Origin: Sanyastnella coralliicola
GTDB taxonomy: Bacteria; Bacteroidota; Bacteroidia; Flavobacteriales_D; Sanyastnellaceae
NCBI RefSeq assembly: GCF_030845195.1
Contig: NZ_CP132543.1
Span: 1,567,501-1,631,500 of the forward strand
Direction: 5' to 3'
Length of the DNA: 64,000 bases
Positions 40,965-50,314 of the stretch are shown here, one piece after another (within the stretch, counting starts at the first letter, position 1; each line of letters begins with the position of its first letter). The notes beneath the pieces are model-generated. The model did no database searches and was not told where the DNA came from. It saw nothing but the letters and a program-made list of their open reading frames with translations. The position numbers and the translations under genes are program-made.

Positions 40965-42425
40965 ATGGCAAGCACTGCACTCAAAGAAACTTACAGCAAT
41001 GAACTGCAAGTTTATGTGAACCAAGAGAAAGCCGCGGTTGATCTGCTTAATTCTATTGGTAAGCTGCTTTTCGACAAGTCAATTGAACTTGTCATTTTCC
41101 GCAATCATTTGGTAGATACGAATGTATCTGAGATCCTTCGTCTGCACCAGTACGCTGGTGAAGTAGTGGGCAAGCCAATCAGCATTTTTGATACTGCTGA
41201 CATTGCACGCACACTTTACGAAATGGACCTCGCTCCTGCCAAGATTGATGTGGGCAAACTTGCTAGCGAATGGCTAGCTGAACGTGATCGTTTCAAGAGT
41301 CTTGAAGATTTCTTGGAAAGTAAGTTGAACAACTTCATCTCTGATGGAGCTGCTCCACTTGAACCACGTGACGTTGTATTGTTCGGATTCGGACGTATTG
41401 GTCGTCTTGCTGCACGCGAGTTGATCAAACAAGCTGGAAAAGGACAACAACTTCGTCTTCGTGCGATCGTTCTTCGTTCTGTTGACGAAAAGAGCCTTGT
41501 GAAGCGTGCCGCTCTACTTGAGAATGATTCGGTACACGGACGTTTCGGAGGAACTGTTTCTGTTGACTTTGATTCACAGACGATCATTGCAAATGGACAA
41601 CGCATTCAAGTGATTGGAGCGTCTGACCCGGCAACTATTGATTACACAAAGTACGGTATCAACGATGCCCTACTTATCGATAATACTGGTGCATTCCGAG
41701 ATGCGGAGGCACTTGGTCTTCACATGAAGGCGGAAGGAATCTCTAAAGTGATTCTTACTGCACCAGGAAAAGGAATTCCGAACATCGTATACGGAATCAA
41801 CCACCGCGATCTTGATATCGACAACACAGATATCTACTCTGCGGCATCTTGTACAACGAATGCGATCAGCCCAATCCTAAAAGTGATTGATGATAAGTTC
41901 GGAATCGAAGATGGACACATTGAAACAGTTCACGCTTACACAAACGACCAGAACTTGTTGGATAACTTCCACAAGAAGGAACGTCGTGGACGTAGCGCTG
42001 CTGTGAACATGGTCATCACTGAAACAGGAGCTGGAAAAGCTGTAACAAAAGTAATTCCTGGTCTAGCAAACAAGCTGACTGCAAACGCGGTACGTGTACC
42101 AACTCCAAACGGATCATTGGCGATCATGAACCTGCGTCTGAATGCTGAAACCACCCTTGAAGACGTTCAGAACTCACTTCGTTCAGCTGCGCTTAATGGG
42201 GATTTGGTAAACCAGATCTACTACTCTATTAACAAGGAGCTCGTGTCAAACGATATCATTGGTAACGAGTGTTGCGCTGTGTTTGACGCACCAGCAACGA
42301 TCGTTCACCCAGGAGGTAAAAACGTTGTCCTTTACACATGGTACGACAATGAGTTTGGTTACACGAAGCAGGTGATTCGCCTCGCGAAGTACGTAGCTAA
42401 AGTTCGTCGTAACATCTACTACTAA
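40965..42425 (+). CDS. gap: Glyceraldehyde-3-phosphate dehydrogenase, long bacteroidetes form
   Basis: 486 residues; about 130 more than the standard 335-340. Residues 1-125 are a helical extension found in bacteroidetes and some marine GAPDHs. The NAD-binding domain starts VVLFGFGRIGRLAARELI (about 138-155). Catalytic C296 is in SAASCTTNAIS. Further motifs: NDSVHGRFGG, and WYDNEFGYTKQV near the end. Could act in gluconeogenesis or with either cofactor. Own promoter and terminator. Confidence 0.93.
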   Translation: MASTALKETYSNELQVYVNQEKAAVDLLNSIGKLLFDKSIELVIFRNHLVDTNVSEILRLHQYAGEVVGKPISIFDTADIARTLYEMDLAPAKIDVGKLASEWLAERDRFKSLEDFLESKLNNFISDGAAPLEPRDVVLFGFGRIGRLAARELIKQAGKGQQLRLRAIVLRSVDEKSLVKRAALLENDSVHGRFGGTVSVDFDSQTIIANGQRIQVIGASDPATIDYTKYGINDALLIDNTGAFRDAEALGLHMKAEGISKVILTAPGKGIPNIVYGINHRDLDIDNTDIYSAASCTTNAISPILKVIDDKFGIEDGHIETVHAYTNDQNLLDNFHKKERRGRSAAVNMVITETGAGKAVTKVIPGLANKLTANAVRVPTPNGSLAIMNLRLNAETTLEDVQNSLRSAALNGDLVNQIYYSINKELVSNDIIGNECCAVFDAPATIVHPGGKNVVLYTWYDNEFGYTKQVIRLAKYVAKVRRNIYY

Positions 42426-42446
42426 GTCAACACTGACCCAAAATAA

Positions 42447-42476
42447 AAAAGGGACTCCAAACGGTGTCCCTTTTTC
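42447..42476 (+). terminator. Terminator of GAPDH gene
   Basis: Stem GGGAC / GTCCC (42451-42455 and 42466-42470) extended by A and T runs (AAAAAA and TTTTT). Lies just after the gene; it faces the convergent lipoprotein gene and may work in both directions. Confidence 0.8.
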
Positions 42477-42494
42477 TATATCGTATGATTTTGG

Positions 42495-42893
42495 CTATTC
42501 CTCGAAGAATTGGGCGATATCGCCATCTACGAGTGAAAGATATTCGATTCGTTCTCCATACTCAATCAATACTCGATCGAGTTCTGCAGGCACCATGATC
42601 GACAAGTCTTGATCAATGCCCTTTTCTAAGAATGCTCTAAACAAGATCTCTTGATTCACCGCACGGAGTGTGACCATGCCTTGTTCCTCACAATTCAGCG
42701 ATAAATCAACTTGACGTGTATCATGCCAGTTGTAAAAACTGAATTGACATTTCTCCTGAGGAGTGAGTCCTGGATAGAAGTTCTGAGAAAGATCTAGGGT
42801 CTCTTGCTTGCAACTCTGCAGAACAAACAAACCACCCACAAAGGCCAACGCTACTAGCGAAGCCACTCTCAAATAGTTTTTGCGAGTTACCAT
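42495..42893 (-). CDS. Hypothetical lipoprotein
   Basis: About 132 residues from the ATG at 42893 (42902 and 42929 are possible). A signal with basic start MVTRKNYLR and hydrophobic VASLVALAFVGGLFV is followed by LQSC, a lipobox with cysteine near residue 28. The rest is acidic and beta-like with several cysteines (KCQFSFYNW, SLNCEEQ). No family is recognised. Confidence 0.6.
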   Translation of the reverse strand: MVTRKNYLRVASLVALAFVGGLFVLQSCKQETLDLSQNFYPGLTPQEKCQFSFYNWHDTRQVDLSLNCEEQGMVTLRAVNQEILFRAFLEKGIDQDLSIMVPAELDRVLIEYGERIEYLSLVDGDIAQFFEE

Positions 42894-43108
42894 GTCGTGC
42901 ATTTCGGTGTCCCTACTTTTTACGGCCATGACTAAGGTCAGTTTGTAAGTTATTGGTTGGTCCTACTGTCAGTGAAGGACTACAAATTAACAACTTTTAA
43001 AGGAACTCGGATTTTACCGTCACATCAAGCTTTCATGCCTCGTATGTTAATAGAAGCTATTCTTATTCTTTCGGGGAAACCTGTTCCTTCTTGTATTGTA
43101 TATATACC

Positions 43109-43714
43109 GTGAGTTCCTCAACAACATATCTACCGCTCTTCCCTCTGAAGATCATGCTTCTACCAGGCGAGCAGACGGCATTGCACATCTTCGAAGAACG
43201 TTACCGAGAGCTAATCCGTGACGTGGAGTCGATGGGAATGACCTTTGGTATTCCATATGCCAGTACTGACGATGGATTGATCTACGGCGCAGAGGTCAGA
43301 CTTGTGCAGATTACCAAGCAATATCCAGGAGGCGAAAGCGACATCCTTGTGGAATGTACTGGAGTTTTTCGCATTGCTGAATACCGCGAGAAAGATCCTG
43401 CCAAGCTCTATCCTAGCGGTGAAGTGCGCATGATCTCTCAATACGATCACTGGCCAGCTAAAGATGAAACGATGGCTGAGCTAAAACAGCTTCGTGATGC
43501 TTTGGGGCCAAAAGCGGCTGTCCTCGACAAGGATGAGTTCAGGTATGTGCCACGTATCTTACTCTCGCTCAATCTTTCAAATGAGCAGAAGTACCAGTTC
43601 GTTAAACTCGCTAACGCGGAACGCCAGGAGAGCAGCTTGTTCAATATGCTACGCTTCTCTCGATTGATCGTCGAACAGGAACAACAAGTCATCGACGGCA
43701 TCTTCCCGAACTAG
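43109..43714 (+). CDS. LON substrate-binding-domain protein
   Basis: 201 residues from GTG 43109; a TTG at 43091 would add six residues. The N-terminus TYLPLFPLKIMLLPGEQTALHIFEERYRELI is the LON N-terminal (ATP-dependent protease La substrate-binding) domain signature; no ATPase domain follows, as in the free-standing family. Role unknown, probably protein binding. It is alone between the convergent lipoprotein gene and the giant surface protein. Confidence 0.85.
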   Translation: MSSSTTYLPLFPLKIMLLPGEQTALHIFEERYRELIRDVESMGMTFGIPYASTDDGLIYGAEVRLVQITKQYPGGESDILVECTGVFRIAEYREKDPAKLYPSGEVRMISQYDHWPAKDETMAELKQLRDALGPKAAVLDKDEFRYVPRILLSLNLSNEQKYQFVKLANAERQESSLFNMLRFSRLIVEQEQQVIDGIFPN

Positions 43715-43749
43715 TCAGTTCTTTAACATTTTCGCCGGTTCTCATTTCC

Positions 43750-43757
43750 TATTTTTG
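43750..43757 (+). promoter_or_regulatory. -7 box of giant surface protein gene
   Basis: TATTTTTG matches TAnnTTTG and lies 18 bases ahead of the ATG at 43775. A -33 TTTG is not seen at the usual spacing. Confidence 0.5.
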
Positions 43758-43774
43758 TGGGAGACTGATAACCA

Positions 43775-46700
43775 ATGAAACACTTTCTACTTCTCTTGGC
43801 CTTGTTCGCCAACGCAGTGTTGTGCGCGCAAACAATTACCATTACCTCACCAAACGGCGGTGAAGTTTGGCAAGGGTGTACCACCCAAACGATCACGTGG
43901 AACGATTCAGGAACTTCAAACTTCTACAGCATTGATTACTCGATCAATGGTGGAGTGAACTGGACATCGATCGCCACTTTCTACAATACCACAGATGGCG
44001 AGTATGTCTGGACGGTCCCGAACATCCAGTCAACCAACGTTTTGATTCGAGTACAAGACTCGAACAACAATGCCATTGAAGACGTTAGCAACCTGAACTT
44101 CTCGCTGGCCGCTCCTCTCCTGCTCACTTATCCGAACGGAAATGAAACCATTCAAGGTGGCGACAATGTGAACATCACGTGGGTAGCAGCGAATACAAGC
44201 AATTACTACATACTGGAATACTCCCTTGATGGTGGAAATACTTGGAGCTACATCGATGACTTCTTCTATAACACCAACGGCTCATTCAACTGGAATGTGC
44301 CCAATACTCCATCGGCTAACGTTCTAGTTCAAATTACGGACTACTACGAAGCATGTAAATCAGACAAGAGCGACAACCTCTTGCAGATCATCCCAGCCAC
44401 GCCAACGATTACGATTACTAGTCCTTATGCTGGACAAACCTATTACGCCACCAAGCAATACAACATTACGTGGACGTCTGAGTATGTGGTCTCAGATCAA
44501 GTGCAAATTGAGTTTAGCAATGATAATGGAGCCAGTTGGCAAATCATTGCTAGCATCACAGAAGACGATGGTTTGTACACTTGGACCGCTCCGAATGTCA
44601 TCTCTGATGATTACCTCATTCGCATCACAGACTTAGCGAATCCAAGCACCTTTGATGTTAGTGACAACTTCTCTGTTGCAGCGCCATTTATTGACGTCAC
44701 CTACCCTAACGGCGGTGAGATTGAAACGCAATGTGAGCAGTTCACCATCACCTGGAATAGCGGCGGGTCATTCAACAACCGATTCCGCATTCTATACTCT
44801 GAAGACAATGGCGCGTCTTGGACAACCATTGCTAGCAATCAATTAGGGAGTAGCTACAACTGGGTTTACCCTCCGATTGAAGGTCCGGCTTTGATTCGTG
44901 TTGAAGACAATAACAATGCAGCGCTATTTGATGATAGCGATGCACCCTTCACCCTTTCTTCGCACGGAGACATTATCATTAATTCTCCAAATGGCGGAGA
45001 GAACATTCAGGTAGGCACAAACCACACGATCACTTGGGCTTCAGTCTCTCCGGTGAACTACGTAGAGCTCTACTACTCGATTGACAACGGTGTTTCTTGG
45101 CTCTTAATTGATGACTTCGAGAATAGTGATGGGAACTTCAACTGGAACGTACCGAACACGCCGTCTACAGAATGCCTAATCCGTATAGAGGATTATTACA
45201 ATGGTAACTGTCGTTACGATGTATCAGACGCTGTGTTCACCATTGTTCCTCCAACACCGATCATCGAGATCACGAATATTGGAGCATTTGAGAATCAAGT
45301 CTACTACCCGAACAAAGGCTACAACTTGAACTGGAACAGTGAATACCTCACCTCTCCTTTCGTATCCATCGATTTCTCAGATGACAACGGCGCTACTTGG
45401 ACGAACATCATTGCGGCCACAGAAGATGACGGAAGCTATGTAGTGACTTTCGCTGAAGAGTATTCAGAGACCTGCCTATTCCGCGTTAGCGAAGTAGGAA
45501 GTATGGTTGAAGGGATCTCACCTTACAATTTTGCAGTACGTCCGCCATTCATTGAAATCACTTACCCAACAGGTGGTGAGGTAGAAACACAATGTGAAGC
45601 CTTCAATATTACTTGGACGAGTGGTGGTACGTTTAACAACCGTTTCCGCATTCAGTACTCTGTGGATAATGGTGCTTCATGGACAACCATCGCCAGCAAC
45701 CAAACAGGAACTTCTTACAACTGGGTTTACCCACCGGTAAGTGGACCAGTAATGGTTCGCGTTGAAGACAATACATGGTCGTACATCTTTGATGAATCAG
45801 ACACACCGTTAACGTTAAGTCCGAATACTGACATCATCATCACATCGCCTAACGGCGGAGAGACTTTGGAAGTAGGAACCAATGTGACAATCAACTGGGC
45901 GTCGGTATCTCCGGTGAACTACGTGGAGCTTTACTACTCGATTGACAATGGGTCTTCATGGCTTTTGATTGATGACTTTGAGAATAGTGATGGAAACTTC
46001 AACTGGAACGTGCCGAACAACCCGTCAACGCAGTGTTTGATCCGCATTGAAGATTACTACAACGGCAACTGCCGATTCGATGTGTCGGATGCGATCTTCA
46101 CGATTGCACCCCCTACTCCTGTCATTGAGATCACGAACATTGGTGCTTTTGAGAACCAAGTATACTACCCAAACAAAGGATACAACTTGAATTGGACGAG
46201 CGAGTACACGACTTCTCCATTTGTTGCGATTGACTTCTCAGATGACAACGGCGCTACTTGGACGAACATCATTGCCGCTACCGAAGATGACGGAAGCTAC
46301 GTAGTGACTTTCGCTGAAGAGTATTCAGAGACCTGCCTATTCCGCGTTAGCGAAGTAGGAAGCATGGTTGAAGGAATCTCACCATTCAATTTTGCTGTAC
46401 GTCCGCCATTCATTGAAATTACTTACCCAACAGGTGGTGAGGTAGAAACACAATGTGAAGCCTTCAATATTACTTGGACGAGTGGCGGTACATTCAACAA
46501 CCGTTTCCGCATTCTGTACTCTGTGGATAATGGCGCTTCGTGGACAACCATCGCTAGCAACCAGACGGGAACTTCATACAACTGGGTTTACCCACCGGTA
46601 AGTGGACCAGTAATGATTCGTGTTGAAGACAATACGTGGTCTTACATCTTTGATGAAAGTGATACGCCGTTTACGTTAAGTCCAAATACAGATATCATCA

Positions 46701-49700
46701 TCACTTCGCCTAACGGTGGAGAGACTTTGGAAGTAGGAACCAATGTGACCATCAACTGGGCGTCGGTATCTCCCGTGAACTACGTGGAGCTTTACTACTC
46801 GATTGACTACGGGTCTTCATGGCTCTTGATTGATGACTTCGAGAACAGTGATGGGAACTTCAACTGGAACGTGCCGAACAACCCGTCAACGCAGTGTTTG
46901 ATCCGCATTGAAGATTACTACAACGGCAACTGTCGATTCGATGTGTCGGATGCGATTTTCACGATTGCGCCTCCAACTCCTGTCATTGAGATCACGAACA
47001 TTGGAGCTTTTGAGAACCAAGTATACTACCCAAACAAAGGCTACAACCTAAACTGGAGCAGTGAATACCTCACCTCTCCTTTCGTAGCCATTGATTTCTC
47101 AGATGATAACGGCGCTACTTGGACGAACATCATTGCCGCTACCGAAGACGACGGAAGCTACGTAGTGACTTTCGCCGAAGAGTATTCCGAGACTTGCCTA
47201 TTCCGCGTTAGCGAAGTAGGAAGTATGGTTGAAGGGATCTCACCTTACAACTTTGCAGTACGTCCGCCATTCATTGAAATCACCTACCCAACAGGCGGCG
47301 AAGTAGAAACGCAATGTGAAGCCTTTAATATTACTTGGACGAGTGGCGGCACATTCAACAACCGTTTCCGCATTCAGTACTCAGTAGACAACGGCGCTTC
47401 GTGGACAACCATCGCCAGTAATCAAACAGGAACTTCTTACAATTGGGTTTACCCGCCAGTAAGTGGGCCTGTAATGATGCGTGTTGAAGACAATACATGG
47501 TCGTACATCTTTGATGAATCAGACACACCGTTTACGTTAAGTCCGAATAATGACATCATCATCACATCGCCTAACGGCGGAGAGACTTTGGAAGTAGGAA
47601 CCAATGTGACAATCAACTGGGCGTCGGTATCTCCGGTGAACTACGTGGAGCTTTACTACTCGATTGACAACGGGTCTTCATGGCTTTTGATTGATGACTT
47701 TGAGAATAGTGATGGCAACTTCAACTGGAACGTTCCGAACAACCCGTCAACACAGTGTTTGATTCGCATTGAAGACTACTACAACGGTAACTGTCGATTC
47801 GATGTGTCGGACGCTATCTTCACGATTGCGCCTCCAACACCGATCATCGAGATCTCGAACATTGGTGCTTTCGAGAACCAGGTATACTACCCGAACAAGG
47901 GCTATAACTTGAACTGGAACAGTGAATACCTCACCTCTCCTTTCGTATCCATCGATTTCTCAGATGACAACGGCGCTACTTGGACGAACATCATTGCGGC
48001 CACAGAAGATGACGGAAGCTATGTAGTGACTTTCGCTGAAGAGTATTCAGAGACCTGCCTATTCCGCGTTAGCGAAGTAGGAAGTATGGTTGAAGGGATC
48101 TCACCTTACAATTTTGCAGTACGTCCGCCATTCATTGAAATCACTTACCCAACAGGCGGCGAGGTAGAAACACAATGTGAAGCCTTCAATATTACTTGGA
48201 CCAGTGGCGGTACGTTTAACAACCGTTTCCGCATTCAGTACTCAGTAGACAACGGTGCTTCATGGACAACCATCGCTAGCAACCAAACAGGAACCTCTTA
48301 CAACTGGGTTTACCCACCAGTAAGCGGGCCGGTAATGGTTCGCGTTGAAGACAATACGTGGTCTTACATCTTTGATGAATCGGATTCGCCGTTTACGTTA
48401 AGTCCGAACAACGATATCATTGTCACTTCACCAAATGGTGGTGAAACGCTGATAAGTGGGACGACACATCAAATCACTTGGGCATCAATTTCGCCTGTCA
48501 ATTATGTGCAGATCTATTTATCGCTAGACAATGGTGTTACTTGGGATTACATCGATGATTTTGAGAATAGCGATGGCCTCTACAACTGGAACGTGCCGAA
48601 CACACCTTCCAACGAGTGTTTGGTGAGGATTGTCGATTACTACAATGCCGCATGTCGTGTTGATGAATCTGACGCCACCTTCAGCATTGAACAGCCAGAG
48701 CCTCAGGTTACCTACCCGAACACCTCTCAGGTCTTTGGTCAGTATCAAACAGTGAACATTACATGGACCGATGAATACTACAATTCTTCATTTGTCTTGA
48801 TTGAATTGTCTGAAGACAATGGAGCAAGCTGGCAGACGATAAGTGCTGCGGAAGTAAATGACGGTTCATACTCATGGTTGGTTCCTGAAGTGATTTCAAT
48901 TGAATGCTTGATCCGTATCACGAGTATTGACAACCCTTCTGAGACGGATGTGTCTGATGAGACCTTTGAGATTCGTGAGGCGATTATTGTCACTTCTCCG
49001 AACGGAGACAATGGAATTCAAGATTGGCGCGTGTGTACAGAAACTACGGTGACTTGGACCAGCGTGGGTACATCAGCCTATTTCAGAATTTATTACAGCA
49101 CGGACAATGGAAACAGTTGGACAAGCTTGAATTCGAACTACTACTCTCCAGGTGTCACGCATAGCTTTGATTGGATTTTGCCAAGCGCGCCATCTCCGGC
49201 TACGTTGGTGCGTGTAGAGAACCGCTACAATACACTGCAAGTAGATGAAAGTGACGATACATTCACGATTGCACCGGCGATTACCATTACCGGACCAAAC
49301 GGCGGTGAAGTCCTCGGTGTTGGCCAAAACATCGACATCACCTGGCTCAATGAAGGAGCTTCGGAATTCTATGACATCGACTATTCTGTAGATGGTGGTG
49401 TTTCTTGGAATAACATCGCATTCAATGTTTACATCCCGAATGAGAGCTACAGTTGGGTTGTTCCTGGTCAGCTTTCAACGAACTACTTGATTCGCGTGAC
49501 AGATAACATTGACAACTGTAAGAGTGATATTTCTGATGACCTCTTCGAAGTGAGCGGTGTTCAACAAGGGCTGGTCAACTTGAACTACCCATTGGGTGGA
49601 GAGTCGTTTGCTGCTTGTACTCAGGTTGTTATTGACTGGAATGCCGTGAATACTAGTGATGAGTTCACGATCGACTATTCACTAGATAACGGTCTATCGT

Positions 49701-50269
49701 GGAACAACATCGTCAGCAACTTCTACACGCTTGATCAGCAGTATGTATGGACTGTTCCTAATAACGCTAGCGCGGAAGCGTTGATACGCGTTTACGACAG
49801 CACTTCACCCGTATTTACTGATCAAAGTAACTTCGGATTCAGCATAAGCGCACCAGTAGCCTCTGCAGGAAATGATGTAACCATTTGTGTAGGTGAAACT
49901 ACGGTATTGCAAGCCGCAGGTGGAGTTAGTTATGCTTGGTCGCCAAGCGCAGGCTTGTCAGACGCTGGTAGCTCTAGTCCGAACGCTTCACCAACTACTA
50001 CTACCACTTACATGGTTACGGTAACCGATGTCAATGGATGTACAGCTGACGACCTTGTTGTAGTCACTGTGGAAAGTGATTGTGATATCACCGGGTGTAC
50101 AGATGAGAACGCTTGGAACTACAACCCGAATGCCACCTTTGATGACGGCTTCTGCTTATACACTGAAGGCGGAAACGTGACTTGTGCAGAAGACATTAAT
50201 GGCGATGGTATTGTTTCTACAGGAGACTTGCTCTCGTTACTAGGTGCATACGGCCAGCTATGTGATTAA
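43775..50269 (+). CDS. Giant cell-surface protein of repeated Kre9/KNH-like domains with dockerin-like C-terminus
   Basis: 2164 residues. Signal peptide (about 1-18). About 20 beta-sandwich domains of 95-100 residues, each starting I.ITSPNGGE.. and having TITW..., YSIDNGASW.. and LIRVED... segments, as in the Kre9/KNH or 'Ser-Thr-rich GPI-anchored' family. Residues about 305-1550 consist of three-domain units repeated with an 861-bp period (see repeat entry). Near the end are a PKD-like domain (APVASAGNDVTICVGETT), GCTDENAWNYNPNATFDDG, and EDINGDGIVSTGDLLSLLGAYG, a dockerin-like tail. No classical T9SS type A domain is seen. Likely a surface adhesin or matrix protein. Confidence 0.85.
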   Translation: MKHFLLLLALFANAVLCAQTITITSPNGGEVWQGCTTQTITWNDSGTSNFYSIDYSINGGVNWTSIATFYNTTDGEYVWTVPNIQSTNVLIRVQDSNNNAIEDVSNLNFSLAAPLLLTYPNGNETIQGGDNVNITWVAANTSNYYILEYSLDGGNTWSYIDDFFYNTNGSFNWNVPNTPSANVLVQITDYYEACKSDKSDNLLQIIPATPTITITSPYAGQTYYATKQYNITWTSEYVVSDQVQIEFSNDNGASWQIIASITEDDGLYTWTAPNVISDDYLIRITDLANPSTFDVSDNFSVAAPFIDVTYPNGGEIETQCEQFTITWNSGGSFNNRFRILYSEDNGASWTTIASNQLGSSYNWVYPPIEGPALIRVEDNNNAALFDDSDAPFTLSSHGDIIINSPNGGENIQVGTNHTITWASVSPVNYVELYYSIDNGVSWLLIDDFENSDGNFNWNVPNTPSTECLIRIEDYYNGNCRYDVSDAVFTIVPPTPIIEITNIGAFENQVYYPNKGYNLNWNSEYLTSPFVSIDFSDDNGATWTNIIAATEDDGSYVVTFAEEYSETCLFRVSEVGSMVEGISPYNFAVRPPFIEITYPTGGEVETQCEAFNITWTSGGTFNNRFRIQYSVDNGASWTTIASNQTGTSYNWVYPPVSGPVMVRVEDNTWSYIFDESDTPLTLSPNTDIIITSPNGGETLEVGTNVTINWASVSPVNYVELYYSIDNGSSWLLIDDFENSDGNFNWNVPNNPSTQCLIRIEDYYNGNCRFDVSDAIFTIAPPTPVIEITNIGAFENQVYYPNKGYNLNWTSEYTTSPFVAIDFSDDNGATWTNIIAATEDDGSYVVTFAEEYSETCLFRVSEVGSMVEGISPFNFAVRPPFIEITYPTGGEVETQCEAFNITWTSGGTFNNRFRILYSVDNGASWTTIASNQTGTSYNWVYPPVSGPVMIRVEDNTWSYIFDESDTPFTLSPNTDIIITSPNGGETLEVGTNVTINWASVSPVNYVELYYSIDYGSSWLLIDDFENSDGNFNWNVPNNPSTQCLIRIEDYYNGNCRFDVSDAIFTIAPPTPVIEITNIGAFENQVYYPNKGYNLNWSSEYLTSPFVAIDFSDDNGATWTNIIAATEDDGSYVVTFAEEYSETCLFRVSEVGSMVEGISPYNFAVRPPFIEITYPTGGEVETQCEAFNITWTSGGTFNNRFRIQYSVDNGASWTTIASNQTGTSYNWVYPPVSGPVMMRVEDNTWSYIFDESDTPFTLSPNNDIIITSPNGGETLEVGTNVTINWASVSPVNYVELYYSIDNGSSWLLIDDFENSDGNFNWNVPNNPSTQCLIRIEDYYNGNCRFDVSDAIFTIAPPTPIIEISNIGAFENQVYYPNKGYNLNWNSEYLTSPFVSIDFSDDNGATWTNIIAATEDDGSYVVTFAEEYSETCLFRVSEVGSMVEGISPYNFAVRPPFIEITYPTGGEVETQCEAFNITWTSGGTFNNRFRIQYSVDNGASWTTIASNQTGTSYNWVYPPVSGPVMVRVEDNTWSYIFDESDSPFTLSPNNDIIVTSPNGGETLISGTTHQITWASISPVNYVQIYLSLDNGVTWDYIDDFENSDGLYNWNVPNTPSNECLVRIVDYYNAACRVDESDATFSIEQPEPQVTYPNTSQVFGQYQTVNITWTDEYYNSSFVLIELSEDNGASWQTISAAEVNDGSYSWLVPEVISIECLIRITSIDNPSETDVSDETFEIREAIIVTSPNGDNGIQDWRVCTETTVTWTSVGTSAYFRIYYSTDNGNSWTSLNSNYYSPGVTHSFDWILPSAPSPATLVRVENRYNTLQVDESDDTFTIAPAITITGPNGGEVLGVGQNIDITWLNEGASEFYDIDYSVDGGVSWNNIAFNVYIPNESYSWVVPGQLSTNYLIRVTDNIDNCKSDISDDLFEVSGVQQGLVNLNYPLGGESFAACTQVVIDWNAVNTSDEFTIDYSLDNGLSWNNIVSNFYTLDQQYVWTVPNNASAEALIRVYDSTSPVFTDQSNFGFSISAPVASAGNDVTICVGETTVLQAAGGVSYAWSPSAGLSDAGSSSPNASPTTTTTYMVTVTDVNGCTADDLVVVTVESDCDITGCTDENAWNYNPNATFDDGFCLYTEGGNVTCAEDINGDGIVSTGDLLSLLGAYGQLCD
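44690..48420 (+). repeat. 861-bp tandem repeat inside the giant surface gene
   Basis: The string GTCCGCCATT recurs at 45540, 46401, 47262 and 48123, exactly 861 bases (287 codons) apart. Each unit holds three domains (A: YPTGGEVETQ..., B: TSPNGGETLEVGTN..., C: NIGAFENQVYYPNK...). The copies are near-identical at DNA level, with mostly synonymous differences. A first copy at about 44690-45550 is more diverged in domain A. Suits unequal crossing-over or recent homogenisation. Confidence 0.9.
49765..49777 (+). repeat. Copy of 13-mer CGCTAGCGCGGAA
   Basis: Exact copy near the end of the giant surface gene, outside its 861-bp repeats, read as Ala-Ser-Ala-Glu. Confidence 0.9.
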
Positions 50270-50290
50270 GACTGAGGAAAAGAGAAAAAA

Positions 50291-50314
50291 AAAGGAGGCC
50301 TATGCCTCCTTTTC
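50291..50314 (+). terminator. Terminator of giant surface protein gene
   Basis: Stem AAAGGAGGC / GCCTCCTTT with loop CTAT, preceded by a run of A and followed by TTTTC. It sits between convergent genes and may act in both directions. Confidence 0.82.

Noticed and set aside
45479-48074. Counting the CGCTAACGCGGAA copies inside the giant gene as independent
   Set aside because: They are carried by the 861-bp duplicates, so they represent one ancestral site.
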